In this document: positions 27,968-36,733 of the stretch, in pieces
How positions within the stretch are numbered: position 1 is the stretch's first letter
Layout: the number at the start of each line of letters is the position of its first letter
Assembly: GCA_027459785.1 (NCBI GenBank)
Contig: DAIDGU010000084.1
Location: 62,001 to 126,000 of the forward strand
DNA: 64,000 nucleotides
Direction: 5' to 3'
From: Ktedonobacteria bacterium
Lineage (GTDB): Bacteria > Chloroflexota > Ktedonobacteria > Ktedonobacterales > JACDGC01
Program-made: the position numbers and the translations under genes
The notes under the pieces: model-generated
Told to the model about the DNA's origin: nothing
Database searches by the model: none
Seen by the model: only the letters and a program-made list of their open reading frames with translations

Positions 27968-29458
27968 ATGGGGATCAATTTGAATGAAGAGACGATTGCG
28001 CTGTTTCGGCAGGCGCAGGAGACGCGGGCGATCAACACGACATCTGGGCTGATCGGGTATGACCTGGAAGCGCCGGCCAAGGTGATCGTGCCGGTGACGA
28101 CGCCGCTGGTGAACATGTTGCCGCGCCAGCGGGGTAAGGGCATTGATGTGACGCACTGGAAGGCGATCACTAGCTTCGACACGGCGCGCAGCCTGGGGGC
28201 GCTGGCGGATGGCGCAACGCCGACGCAGGTGAGCTATGCCGTGGCGAACATGCTGAACAGCTACCAGACCATCGCGCTCTCGAACGCGGTGACGTTTCAG
28301 GCGCAGTGGCGCGGGCGCTCGCTGGAAGGCGATGTGCGGGCGCGGCGGACGGCGGAATTGCTGTATCAACTCAAGATCGTGGAGGAACGCTGGCTGGTGC
28401 AGGGATCGAGCCTGCTGATGGTGCCGCCCGCGCCGGTGGTGAGTACCTCGGCTAGCGGCGGGAGCATCGCGGCGGGGACGTATTGGGTGCAGGTGACGGC
28501 GACCAATGCGCAGGGCGAGACGCTGCCCAGCGCTCTGCCGGCGACCAGCAACGGGACGACGGCGGTGGTGACGACGAGCGGCGCGACTTCGACGATCACG
28601 CTGACGCTTTTCACGGTGCCGAACGCTGCCGGCTACAATGTGTATATCGGCGCGGGCAGCACGCCGCCGGCGAACGCGGCGATGTGGAAGCAGAACGGGC
28701 TGACGCAGACACAGCCGGCCTATGGCGCGAGCGTGCAACTGGCCAACGGCGGCACGACGACTGCCGGCGAGGTGGTGCCACCGACGATCACCGTGACGCT
28801 GACAACGGCACCGGCGACCAGCGGGACGAATCCGCCGGCGAGCAACACGGCGAAGACGCTGGTGGATGGCAGCGGCAATCCGCTGATGTTCGACGGGCTG
28901 CTGGCGCAGGCGCTGAATAACGCGACGCTGACGAACGGCGGATCGCTGGGGACGCAGGTGGCGCAGCCGGCGGCCAGCAGCGGCATCCTGGCGCTCAGCG
29001 ATATCGACGCGATCCTGATGAACCTCTACCAGCAGGCGGCAGGCGATCCGGATATCATCGTGATGAACCCGATCGACAACGTGAAGCTGACGAATCTGGT
29101 GGTGGCCGCCGGGCAGATGCGCTACGTGATCGACGCGGGCAAGGCCAGCGAGGCGGCGCACGTGCTGGCCCCCTTCCGTGTGACGGCGTATCTGAACAAG
29201 GTGACGGGGCGCGAGATTCCTATCGTGCTGGACCGCTATTGCCCGATGGGGACGCTGCTCTTTTTGCCGCTGAGCCTGCCCTATCCCGTGCCGGAGATCG
29301 ACCATGCCATCGAGATCGAGACGAACCAGGATTACTGGGGCATCGATTTCGCCATCACCACCTCGCAATGGCAATTTGCGAACTATGTGGATGAGACGAT
29401 CAAGGTGTATTTCCTGGGCGGGCTGGGGGTGTTGCGGGGGATCGTGCCGTCGGTGTAG
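27968..29458 (+). CDS. phage-type major capsid protein with Ig-like insertion
   Basis: A 496-residue protein likely to be the major capsid protein. The N-terminal part and the C-terminal part (about 290-496; LLAQALNNATLTNGG, SDIDAILMNLYQQAAGDPDIIVMNP, LPYPVPEIDHAIEIETNQDYWGIDF) look like the HK97-like fold. Between about 153 and 290 lies a Thr/Ala/Pro-rich domain (SIAAGTYWVQVTATNAQGET, AAGYNVYIGAG) that resembles an Ig/FN3-like surface insertion. Such insertions decorate some phage heads. The ATG at 27968 follows GAGG, and the frame upstream runs through the inverted repeat, so the longer form is unlikely. It follows the protease/scaffold gene. Confidence 0.65.
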   Translation: MGINLNEETIALFRQAQETRAINTTSGLIGYDLEAPAKVIVPVTTPLVNMLPRQRGKGIDVTHWKAITSFDTARSLGALADGATPTQVSYAVANMLNSYQTIALSNAVTFQAQWRGRSLEGDVRARRTAELLYQLKIVEERWLVQGSSLLMVPPAPVVSTSASGGSIAAGTYWVQVTATNAQGETLPSALPATSNGTTAVVTTSGATSTITLTLFTVPNAAGYNVYIGAGSTPPANAAMWKQNGLTQTQPAYGASVQLANGGTTTAGEVVPPTITVTLTTAPATSGTNPPASNTAKTLVDGSGNPLMFDGLLAQALNNATLTNGGSLGTQVAQPAASSGILALSDIDAILMNLYQQAAGDPDIIVMNPIDNVKLTNLVVAAGQMRYVIDAGKASEAAHVLAPFRVTAYLNKVTGREIPIVLDRYCPMGTLLFLPLSLPYPVPEIDHAIEIETNQDYWGIDFAITTSQWQFANYVDETIKVYFLGGLGVLRGIVPSV

Positions 29459-29462
29459 GGGG

Positions 29463-29582
29463 ACGAGCGAACACGAAGAAAAAAGAAGAAAACGAAGGAC
29501 GCGAAGTTAAAGAAGGATACGAAGAAGGGGCAATGGGGACGGGAACACGGATGGCACGGAAGCTGGCACGGAGGACCACGGT
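29463..29582. repeat. degenerate CACGAA/CACGGA repeat after the capsid gene
   Basis: GAACACGAAGAAAAAAGAAG, GAAGGACGCGAAG and GGGAACACGGATGGCACGGA are degraded copies of the repeat, starting directly after the capsid stop. No gene is seen between it and 29798. Confidence 0.6.
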
Positions 29583-29798
29583 AAGGGCAATGATGGTAAA
29601 ACCAATAGTTATGGAGCAATAATAAATGGTAGCTTGACACCTCGGCTGTTGCCAGGTATACTACGAATTATCCTTGATCGAATGAGGCGGTAAGCACAAA
29701 AAGGCGCAGCACGGGCAATGAACGCCGCAAGAGGCGCGGGACGATGACGAGCAGCGCACCTGCTTGCAATTTTTATAAATCAGGAAGTAGGTAACAGG

Positions 29799-30388
29799 AT
29801 GAGCCAGCAGACACCGGAGGAGCAAGCGACACCGAAGCTGCAAGCGGCCCGCAGTCACGCCGTTCGTTCTTGAAGGCGGCGGCGATCACGGCGGCGACGA
29901 CGGCAGCAGCCGGCGCGGCGGTCACGGCAGTCGTCGCCAGCAAGGGGCAGAACGCGGCCCACCTGATCCAGAGCTTCGGGCCGGCGCACGCGCTGGTCAG
30001 TGGCAGCACCTGCACCACACTGTATACGGGGTCTACGTCGTTCTATCAATTTGCCTACATTGACCTGGAATCGAATTCGGGGTTAGCTGGCGCGGGGGCC
30101 GATCTCATCTTCAATGGGGAAGGCACCACCAGTTCGCAGCTTCCTTTTATCGCGGCGTATAGTAGTTCTGTTGGGCTAAACGATCTGGGAAACTACTATT
30201 ATCCGGCGCTGAGTTGTGCGACGCTGCAAAGCTTGAGTTATTCGACGAGTACGCAGATCAACAATTTACAGGTCGGGCGGGTCTTCGCGGTGAAAACGCG
30301 GGACGGTGATTACGCCAAATGCCAGGTTACGGCAGTGACTTTTGTCAATCCCTATTTCGACATTACCTTGGAATGGGAGACATACTAG
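29799..30388 (+). pseudogene. Tat-exported protein gene with frameshift in its signal
   Basis: From the ATG at 29799 (AGGAAGTAGG before it) the frame reads MSQQTPEEQATPKLQAARSH and stops at a TGA at 29871. In another frame the DNA from 29855 encodes SRRSFLKAAAITAATTAAAG, a clear twin-arginine signal, and continues to 30388. A missing base near 29853 would join the two. The joined protein would be about 196 residues, exported through Tat, with Tyr/Ser-rich beta segments and two or three Cys. I do not recognise the mature domain. As read, only a weak TTG start at 29870 is available, which lacks the Arg pair. Confidence 0.6.
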
Positions 30389-30768
30389 GCGGGACGGCAC
30401 CTCACTTGCGGGGCGAACTGGGCGGCGATCAGGGTGACGATGTGCGGTGCCGAGACAACCACCAGGGTACTATCCAGACGCCAATCATACGAGAGCGAGC
30501 AGTGTTGGTGTCTGAACCGCTCAGGCTTGGTGGCTCAGGAACAACGTAACACGCGGCGCGAACGCCGGCGAGAGCAACATCACCGTTTTCGTATCGCATG
30601 TAGACGGCGATGTTGCTCTTGGGAGGCATGGGACGACGGCAGGGAAGCCCGGCATGGGCAGCACGCAAAGACTGCGCTGTCGCGCCCTACTGGCGCGTCG
30701 TATGCTTCCTGGCGAGACCCGCTGACCTCACCTGCGCACGGTTCCTCAAGGATGCAGCATTCGTTCCC
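30389..30768. other. gene-free stretch
   Basis: This 380-base gap holds no convincing gene. The one clear structure is the inverted repeat at 30571-30619. The stretch lies between the Tat-protein remnant and the convergent GH3 gene. Confidence 0.5.
30571..30619. terminator. inverted repeat, possible terminator
   Basis: AGAGCAACATC at 30571 pairs with GATGTTGCTCT at 30609 (11 bases perfect, 15 with one mismatch) around an AT-containing loop. It lies between convergent genes, where a two-way terminator is common, but no T-run is present. Confidence 0.4.
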
Positions 30769-32712
30769 TTAGAAGGGGGAGATGCCATATCCATAGGGGA
30801 ACAAGGCGCCGGTGCAACCATTGTTCTGGTTGCAGGGTTCCTGTGTGACTGAATTCGGCCAGGTATAGGTCAACTTACCGGTAAAACCGTAATCGCCAAA
30901 CAGCACGTCGGTGATGCCTTCCCCTTCTGTAGAGCCGATCCAGGCGGCGACGAAGGCGGAAGATTGGTTCAACTGCGTGTTGATGATGATCGGGCGTCCG
31001 GAGAAGAGTATCACGATGCACTTGGTGACACGACTGCACACATCCGAGACCTCTGTCGCGTCAGTGCTGCTGAGTGCCAGCGTGTTGGTGTCCCCATTGC
31101 CCTCGGCATAGGGGGTTTCGCCCACGGCGACGATGCCGACATCTCCCGTATAATGGCCCTTTGTTTGCGTTCCCACAAAGTTCAGCTTCACCGAGGATGA
31201 TAAGCCCGCTTGCTGGATCGCCTGCCAGAGCGTGGTGCCAACGGTGGTGGTGCCGCTGCCGCCTTGCCAGGTGATCGACCAGCCGCCTAGCTGATACCCC
31301 AGGTTATTCGCGTGGTCGCCGCCCACCACCAGGGTATAGCTACCGGTCTTTGATAACGGGAGCACGCTATTGTTTTTCAACAACACCAGCGACTCGCGTT
31401 CCGCCTGGCGCGCGACGGCACGATGCGCCGCTGACCCCACGTTGGGGGTATAGCTGCGATCGGTGTACGGCTGCGTGAACAGGCCCAGGGCGAACTTCGC
31501 GGTCAGGATGCGCGTGACGGCGTCATCGATGCGCGACATGGGGATGTTGCCGGCTTTGATCTCCGTATCCAGGGTGCTGATGAAGGTCTTGTACTTGTCG
31601 GGTACCATGACCATATCAATGCCTGCATTGATCGCCGTGCGCACATCGTAGTTGTAATCCGAGGAGATTTGGTCGATGGCCTGCCAGTCCGACACTACGA
31701 AACCCTGGAAGTCCAGATTGGGCGTGCCGTAGCTGTCGGTGCCGGTGCCTTTCAATTTAGTCGAGATCAGGTATTGGTTGGCGTGGTCTTTCAGCCCATT
31801 CCAACTGCTATACGAGATCATGACCGACCCGACTTTGTTGTTCACCGCCGCTTGGTAGGGCGGCAGGTCAATCGTATCCAGTTGCTGCTCGGTGATCTGG
31901 TCGTCACCTTCATTGAGGTAAGGTGAGCCCGTTCCCCAGGCGGTGTTGCCATCCCCAATGAAGTGTTTGGCCGTCGCCAGGATATTGCTGGTTCCTAATG
32001 CGCCATTCGATCCCTGGAAGCCGACAATGGCCGCAGCACCGTCGGTGCTGTTATCCGATGGCACTTCGCTGAACCCCTCGTACGTGCGCCCCCAGCGGAT
32101 ATCTTGCGGCGTACATACGCAGGGCGCGAAAGTCCAGCGGACACCGGTTCCCAGCACCTCGTCGCGCGTGACCTGTTCCTCCTGGGTGATCAGCGCGGGA
32201 TCATGGGTCGCGCCCATCCCGATGTTATGCGGAAACAGCGTGGCACCATATACGTTGTTGTGGCCATGCACGGCGTCCGCACCATAAATGATCGGGATTC
32301 CCAAGGGGGTCTTGAGCGCGTAGCTCTGGAAATTGTCCACCATATCCGCCCATTGGGTGGCCGTTCCGCCCGCGCCATTGGGGCCGCCGCCGCCGCCACT
32401 TAACACCGACCCAATGTAGTAGGTGGTGATGTCGGAGATCGAGTTGCCCGACTGGGTGAAGGCATTCTTCTCGACCTGGGTCATCTGCCCCTCTTTTTCG
32501 GGCAGCGTCATTTTCGAGAGGCAATCACTGGGCGAAATGCAGCCAGCGGTGTACGTTGTCGCAGGCCGGCCCGCGCGCGGCTGTGCCGCCAGAGCAGGCA
32601 TCACTGCTTGCACAAACACGACCAGGACAGTAAACAGGAGGGCGGTGACGACGATGACGCGCGTGGGGCGCAGCGCACCGAGGCGCGGCAGGAAGGGACG
32701 GTCAGATCGCAT
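30769..32712 (-). CDS. GH3 family beta-glucosidase, secreted
   Basis: A 647-residue glycoside hydrolase of family 3, which would remove terminal beta-linked sugars from oligosaccharides such as cello-oligosaccharides. A signal-like helix (VIVVTALLFTVLVVFVQAV) occupies residues 20-38. The GH3 N-domain shows EKEGQMTQVE, IPIIYGADAVHGHNNV, KHFIGDGNTAWG and the nucleophile motif GFVVSDWQAI; the C-domain has GEGITDVLFGDYGFTGKLTYTWP. Six Cys suggest export with disulfides. The ATG at 32712 follows GAGGAAAGGC. It sits alone on the minus strand between phage-like genes, so it is probably cargo. Confidence 0.88.
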   Translation of the reverse strand: MRSDRPFLPRLGALRPTRVIVVTALLFTVLVVFVQAVMPALAAQPRAGRPATTYTAGCISPSDCLSKMTLPEKEGQMTQVEKNAFTQSGNSISDITTYYIGSVLSGGGGGPNGAGGTATQWADMVDNFQSYALKTPLGIPIIYGADAVHGHNNVYGATLFPHNIGMGATHDPALITQEEQVTRDEVLGTGVRWTFAPCVCTPQDIRWGRTYEGFSEVPSDNSTDGAAAIVGFQGSNGALGTSNILATAKHFIGDGNTAWGTGSPYLNEGDDQITEQQLDTIDLPPYQAAVNNKVGSVMISYSSWNGLKDHANQYLISTKLKGTGTDSYGTPNLDFQGFVVSDWQAIDQISSDYNYDVRTAINAGIDMVMVPDKYKTFISTLDTEIKAGNIPMSRIDDAVTRILTAKFALGLFTQPYTDRSYTPNVGSAAHRAVARQAERESLVLLKNNSVLPLSKTGSYTLVVGGDHANNLGYQLGGWSITWQGGSGTTTVGTTLWQAIQQAGLSSSVKLNFVGTQTKGHYTGDVGIVAVGETPYAEGNGDTNTLALSSTDATEVSDVCSRVTKCIVILFSGRPIIINTQLNQSSAFVAAWIGSTEGEGITDVLFGDYGFTGKLTYTWPNSVTQEPCNQNNGCTGALFPYGYGISPF

Positions 32713-33029
32713 GCCTTTCCTCTTTCTTAGCTCGCCAGTCGATAGGGGACGTCGATATCCTCTTGCGCGGGTCCGGCAAGTACCTGGGATGGTGGCGATG
32801 CTATGTACGTCTATCGCGGGTACGTCGTTGTTCGCCCGCTTCACTGACTGGCTGTAAACAACGATACCAGAAATACGTTAGTTTGTCAAGAGGATAAACT
32901 ACGATTCACGGCGATGGTGGCACGTGCTGGTGCTTCTTTTAGGATAAAGCTTCTGGCAAGCGGTGAAATGGTCGAACGAGCTTCAGTCAAAGCGGCTTGC
33001 TTAGCAGCGGAGGACGGTGCGGATACATA
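32713..33029. other. gene-free stretch upstream of the GH3 gene
   Basis: This 317-base region contains AT-rich patches near 32856-32900 that could hold the GH3 promoter. No clear -35/-10 pair and no gene were seen. Confidence 0.4.
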
Positions 33030-33323
33030 CTACATACTTTCTTTGGCGGCAGGGCGGCTCCCGAAGATGGCGTCATGCTGCGCTACCCACGCGCGATCCT
33101 TGCCCAGCTTAAAGGCACCGATGAAGGCGGCGAGTGGATCAGCGGCGGGATCGTAGCCTTCGACGGATTCGTCATCATCAGAAGGGTGGGCGGGAGGCTC
33201 TACCTCATCAATATATTGTTCCACCAATGTGTTGATGACATCATCTGCGGTTTTGCCCTGTTGCGTGGCGATAGCTGTCAGGTGAGCATAGATATCATCA
33301 GGGAGAGCAATCATCTGGCTCAT
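33030..33323 (-). CDS. CopG/RHH-like small protein, possible antitoxin
   Basis: A 97-residue protein. Residues 4-40 (IALPDDIYAHLTAIATQQGKTADDVINTLVEQYI) look like a ribbon-helix-helix DNA-binding unit. Next is an acidic linker with PSDDDES and a C-terminal stretch resembling a partner-binding tail. The ATG at 33323 follows AAAGGACC. No toxin gene follows on the minus strand, so it is either an orphan antitoxin or a stand-alone regulator. Confidence 0.5.
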   Translation of the reverse strand: MSQMIALPDDIYAHLTAIATQQGKTADDVINTLVEQYIDEVEPPAHPSDDDESVEGYDPAADPLAAFIGAFKLGKDRAWVAQHDAIFGSRPAAKESM

Positions 33324-33417
33324 GCGTGATGGTCCTTTCTTGGCATCGGATGCCTTCACTATAGCATATGCACACGCTTATAACAAGGCAAGCTCTGTTT
33401 CTGCGTGACGCAACCGA

Positions 33418-36400
33418 TCACGGCTCCATCTCCGGTAGCCCCAGGTTTGGCAGCGCGCCGATGATGCGCTGTGTTGCCAGGCTGACGGTGATGACCTGAC
33501 CGACGAGGCGCACGATGTATTCGGGGTCGTCGCGCCGGTTGGGATCGCTGGTGATGCCGCTGCGCTTGTCGGTGGTGACTTGATATTGGTCGATGACCCA
33601 TTCCAGGGCGGAACGGTTGCCCAGGCGATAGGCATACGCTTCCGGCGGGATGCCTTCCAGGCGCAGGGATTCGTTGACCTGGAGGGCGGTTTTGTCGCGG
33701 CTGAGGGTCATCTTGGTGACGCGCCAGGTGAAGGGGGCGGCGTTAGCGATGACGCGGCGCAGGGGGTAGGGTTCCGCTTGCTCGTAGCCGATGTGCAGGC
33801 GCGCGAGGGCGCTGCCGGCGGCGACAAATTGAGTGAAATCATTCATCGGCGGCTCGCCGGGGGTTAAACCCCCCGGCTCGGAAAAGGAACCCCCTACGGG
33901 GCTGGGGACGGGCGCGATCGCGGTGGGGCCGCCGACGAGCGGGATGCGCGGCAGTTCGCGTTTCAGGTTTTCGGCGTAGCGAGCGCGATAGGCGGGGTGG
34001 TGGAGGATGGCGTAGACGTAGTGGAAGATGTCGCGCTTGGTGACGGCGGGGCCATACGCGGCGCGGAATTGCGCCAGCGCCCAATCGGTGATGTTTTCCT
34101 GGCGGTTGCTACCGTCGGGGTCGTAGGTGTAGAAGGGGAAGCACTGCGCCCCTGTTCCCGCACCTGATAGATGTAAATCTGCTAACATTGAAGTTGCTAA
34201 TACCATAAATGGTTTTTCAGAACCAATGCCAGTAAGACAAATTGCTTCATTTTCATGAGCTTTTGCAGTTGGAGGAAAGAAATAATTGTTGGTTCCTTGT
34301 TCATCAACAATCATATCAGCAAAATAGAGCCGCAAATTTGTATATGGACGATATAAGGATTGGCGAATTGCATTGCTATCAAATTGCATATAGCGTTCAT
34401 TGCGAAGGTCGCGCTTGAGGTTGCGACTCCATTTTATTTTTTCATAATGCAAAAAATCATCAATATCTTTAGGTTTGCCTGCTCTTACCCATCGAAAAAC
34501 CTCTCCGTTATAATTTTCAATGAACTGTTCTACCCGCGAGGCCAATATCTCACCATCAAAGTCATAAGCAACGCCGTCACGTGCTGTATTTACACCGAGT
34601 GAATACGTCTTGAAAATGGATGATACGTCTAGGTATTTCGCAGCTTTAGCTGTTTTCGATCCCATTGGTAGGAAAGTGGCGAATTCGGGGCGCATGCCTT
34701 CGGTCAGCCAGTTGTGGTGGTCGTCGGGTTCGAGTTCTTGCCAGTCGATATGGGTGATATCGCTCTTTTCTTCCAGATAGGCTAGTTTCGTCTCTTTGCG
34801 CCAGTCTTCAGGGACGCGGTAATACCAGAGGCCAGTGGCGGGGTTTTCGCGCTTGCGGATGGCGATGGTAATGCCGACGCCGACTTGAATACCGAATACG
34901 TTGTGCGTCGTGCCGGAGAGCTTGGGATTCTTGCGGACATTGCCATGCAAGTCGAGATGCCAAATTTGGGTGAAGTCGGCCAGGAGATGATGCCGCATGC
35001 CGTCGAAGGCGATCTGATCCAGGAAGGAATTGTTGCTGACGTAGCAGACGATGCCGTCGCGTTCGCCCAGGCGGTCGGTGGCCCAGCGGAAGAATTTGAC
35101 ATAGGCGTCGTAGAGCTTGGTGTTGAGCGTGGCATGGGAGTCTTTGGCGTAGGTGGATTGGATGCGGTCGTCGATCTGGTCGGGGTCGGTCTTTTTGGCT
35201 TTGCGATAGCGGCGGTTCTTGTTGTTGTCGTTCTCGTTTTCCTGGCCGACGTTATAGGGCGGGTTGCCGATGATGACCATGATCTGGGCATTCAACTCGT
35301 TTTCGACGCGCTGGGTGTTCTTTTCGGTGAAGATGGAGGATTGCACCTGGGAGCCGGTCTGGCCGGCGGTGGCGAGGGTATCCACGAAGCAGAGACCCTC
35401 GAAGGGCGCATAGGTGCCGGTGCGCTCGTAATATTTATGCTCGATATTCATGGCGGCGATGTAGTAAGGCAGCAGCATGATCTCGTTGCAAAAGAGGTCG
35501 TGGGCATATTTATAGGCCAGGTCGGGCGCGGCGATGCGGTCTAGCAGGTTGACGATGAAGTTGCCGGTGCCGGTGGCGGGGTCCAGGATCTGCACGCCAC
35601 GGTCGGAGAGCGAGCGGGCGAATTCGCGCTGCAACACGGCTTCCACGCTGGCGCACATGAAGCTGACGATGGGCTGGGGGGTATAGACGATGCCGTGGGT
35701 GTCGGCTTCCTTCACGGCGAAGCCCTGGAAGAAGCGTTCATAGACGGTGTTGAGGAAATCTTGCTTTTCGGCATAGGTGGTGATGGTGCGGGCGGAGTTT
35801 TCGATGGCGACATAGAAAGGATCGAGGGCGCGCAGGAAGTCGGCGCGGTTGAAACTATGGTGCGTGAGGGCGGCGATGACGGTTTCAATCTCGTTGGCGA
35901 TGACGTTGCGGCGGGTGAAATCGGGATTTTCGAAGACGGTGCGAAAGAGGCGTTCCGTCAGCAAGTGCTGGATGAGCATCTCATCAATCGCCGCCGCGCT
36001 GATGGTGGGATCGATGGCCGTTTTGCAGAGATCCCAGAAGCGGGCGAAGGCGGCGAGGAACGTGGCGTTGCGCTGGACGCGCTGCTCCTCGATCTTGGCG
36101 CGCAGACCGGCGGCGAGTTCGGGGATGCGCTCCTTGAACTGCGCGACGGCGGTGGTGAACGCTTCATAGGCCGGCTCCGTCCACGTGAAGAACGCTGCCA
36201 GCAGATCGGCGAGATCCTGCGGCTGGGCCAGATCGAAGGTGCGGGGGTCGCGGCGGTTGTTCTGGAAAAGGACGGCGTGCAGGGTGTCTTCAAAGATGAT
36301 GTTGGTGGTGGGATATTTCAGGCGCAGCTTGGCCTTGATCTCGGCTTCCAGGTTGTCCGCCGGATCTTTCGCCTCCCAATAGCCGCGTGGCAGGCCGTTC

Positions 36401-36606
36401 GCGTCGCGCAAGACGGCATCCGGGCGCTTGCCGCCGGCGAGGGTCTGCTCGGCCAGGAGCGTCCAGCCGTGTTCGCGGCCCACTTCCACCAGCAGATGCT
36501 CGAAGGCGCGGCGCAGCCCGCCCTCTTTATTGACGCCCTGGGCGCGAATCTCGACGATGGTGGCGTAATAGTGCTTGATGGCGCGGTGGGCGGGGGTGAT
36601 GGGCAT
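33418..36606 (-). CDS. PD-(D/E)xK nuclease-DNA methyltransferase (type IIG/ISP-like)
   Basis: A 1062-residue single-chain restriction-modification-type enzyme. The N-terminus has a PD-(D/E)xK-like site (RPDAVLRDANGLPRGYWEAKD, about residues 62-82). A helical connector follows. The N6-adenine methyltransferase core then shows motif I DPATGTGNF and motif IV NPPY (in IIGNPPYNVGQ), preceded by the X motif region GIVYTPQPIVSFM. The C-terminal half would recognise DNA. There is no helicase domain, which separates it from classical type ISP enzymes. The segment encoding residues about 650-820 is clearly AT-richer than the rest, suggesting exchange of the recognition domain. A family B repeat is read in frame near residue 905. 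AGGAG precedes the ATG. Confidence 0.8.
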   Translation of the reverse strand: MPITPAHRAIKHYYATIVEIRAQGVNKEGGLRRAFEHLLVEVGREHGWTLLAEQTLAGGKRPDAVLRDANGLPRGYWEAKDPADNLEAEIKAKLRLKYPTTNIIFEDTLHAVLFQNNRRDPRTFDLAQPQDLADLLAAFFTWTEPAYEAFTTAVAQFKERIPELAAGLRAKIEEQRVQRNATFLAAFARFWDLCKTAIDPTISAAAIDEMLIQHLLTERLFRTVFENPDFTRRNVIANEIETVIAALTHHSFNRADFLRALDPFYVAIENSARTITTYAEKQDFLNTVYERFFQGFAVKEADTHGIVYTPQPIVSFMCASVEAVLQREFARSLSDRGVQILDPATGTGNFIVNLLDRIAAPDLAYKYAHDLFCNEIMLLPYYIAAMNIEHKYYERTGTYAPFEGLCFVDTLATAGQTGSQVQSSIFTEKNTQRVENELNAQIMVIIGNPPYNVGQENENDNNKNRRYRKAKKTDPDQIDDRIQSTYAKDSHATLNTKLYDAYVKFFRWATDRLGERDGIVCYVSNNSFLDQIAFDGMRHHLLADFTQIWHLDLHGNVRKNPKLSGTTHNVFGIQVGVGITIAIRKRENPATGLWYYRVPEDWRKETKLAYLEEKSDITHIDWQELEPDDHHNWLTEGMRPEFATFLPMGSKTAKAAKYLDVSSIFKTYSLGVNTARDGVAYDFDGEILASRVEQFIENYNGEVFRWVRAGKPKDIDDFLHYEKIKWSRNLKRDLRNERYMQFDSNAIRQSLYRPYTNLRLYFADMIVDEQGTNNYFFPPTAKAHENEAICLTGIGSEKPFMVLATSMLADLHLSGAGTGAQCFPFYTYDPDGSNRQENITDWALAQFRAAYGPAVTKRDIFHYVYAILHHPAYRARYAENLKRELPRIPLVGGPTAIAPVPSPVGGSFSEPGGLTPGEPPMNDFTQFVAAGSALARLHIGYEQAEPYPLRRVIANAAPFTWRVTKMTLSRDKTALQVNESLRLEGIPPEAYAYRLGNRSALEWVIDQYQVTTDKRSGITSDPNRRDDPEYIVRLVGQVITVSLATQRIIGALPNLGLPEMEP
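33855..33906. repeat. GGCTCGGAA repeat (family B) inside the methyltransferase gene
   Basis: CCGGGGGTTAAACCCCCCGG followed by CTCGGAAAAGGAACCCCCTACGGGGCTGGGG. On the minus strand it encodes VGGSFSEPGGLTPGEPP in frame, so the insertion leaves the gene open. Confidence 0.8.
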
Positions 36607-36665
36607 GGCGGCGCGGCTCCTGGCAGGTGGTGATGACAGCGACTAGGGGACATTGTAGCACAAGT

Positions 36666-36716
36666 ATTGGAGGACGGGAACACGAAGGCCACGAAAATTG
36701 CACGAAGGACACGAAA
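36666..36716. repeat. CACGAA repeat, plus orientation
   Basis: GACGGGAACACGAAGGCCAC, then GAAAATTGCACGAAGGACACGAAAGG, between the response-regulator gene and the methyltransferase gene. Confidence 0.75.
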
Positions 36717-36733
36717 GGCGAGAGGGAAAAGAT

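Noticed and set aside
26564-29374. A 936-codon open frame on the minus strand opposite the protease and capsid genes
   Set aside because: It is Arg/His/Pro-rich low-complexity sequence that mirrors GC-rich plus-strand genes with clear phage-like motifs and ribosome sites; it is a shadow frame.
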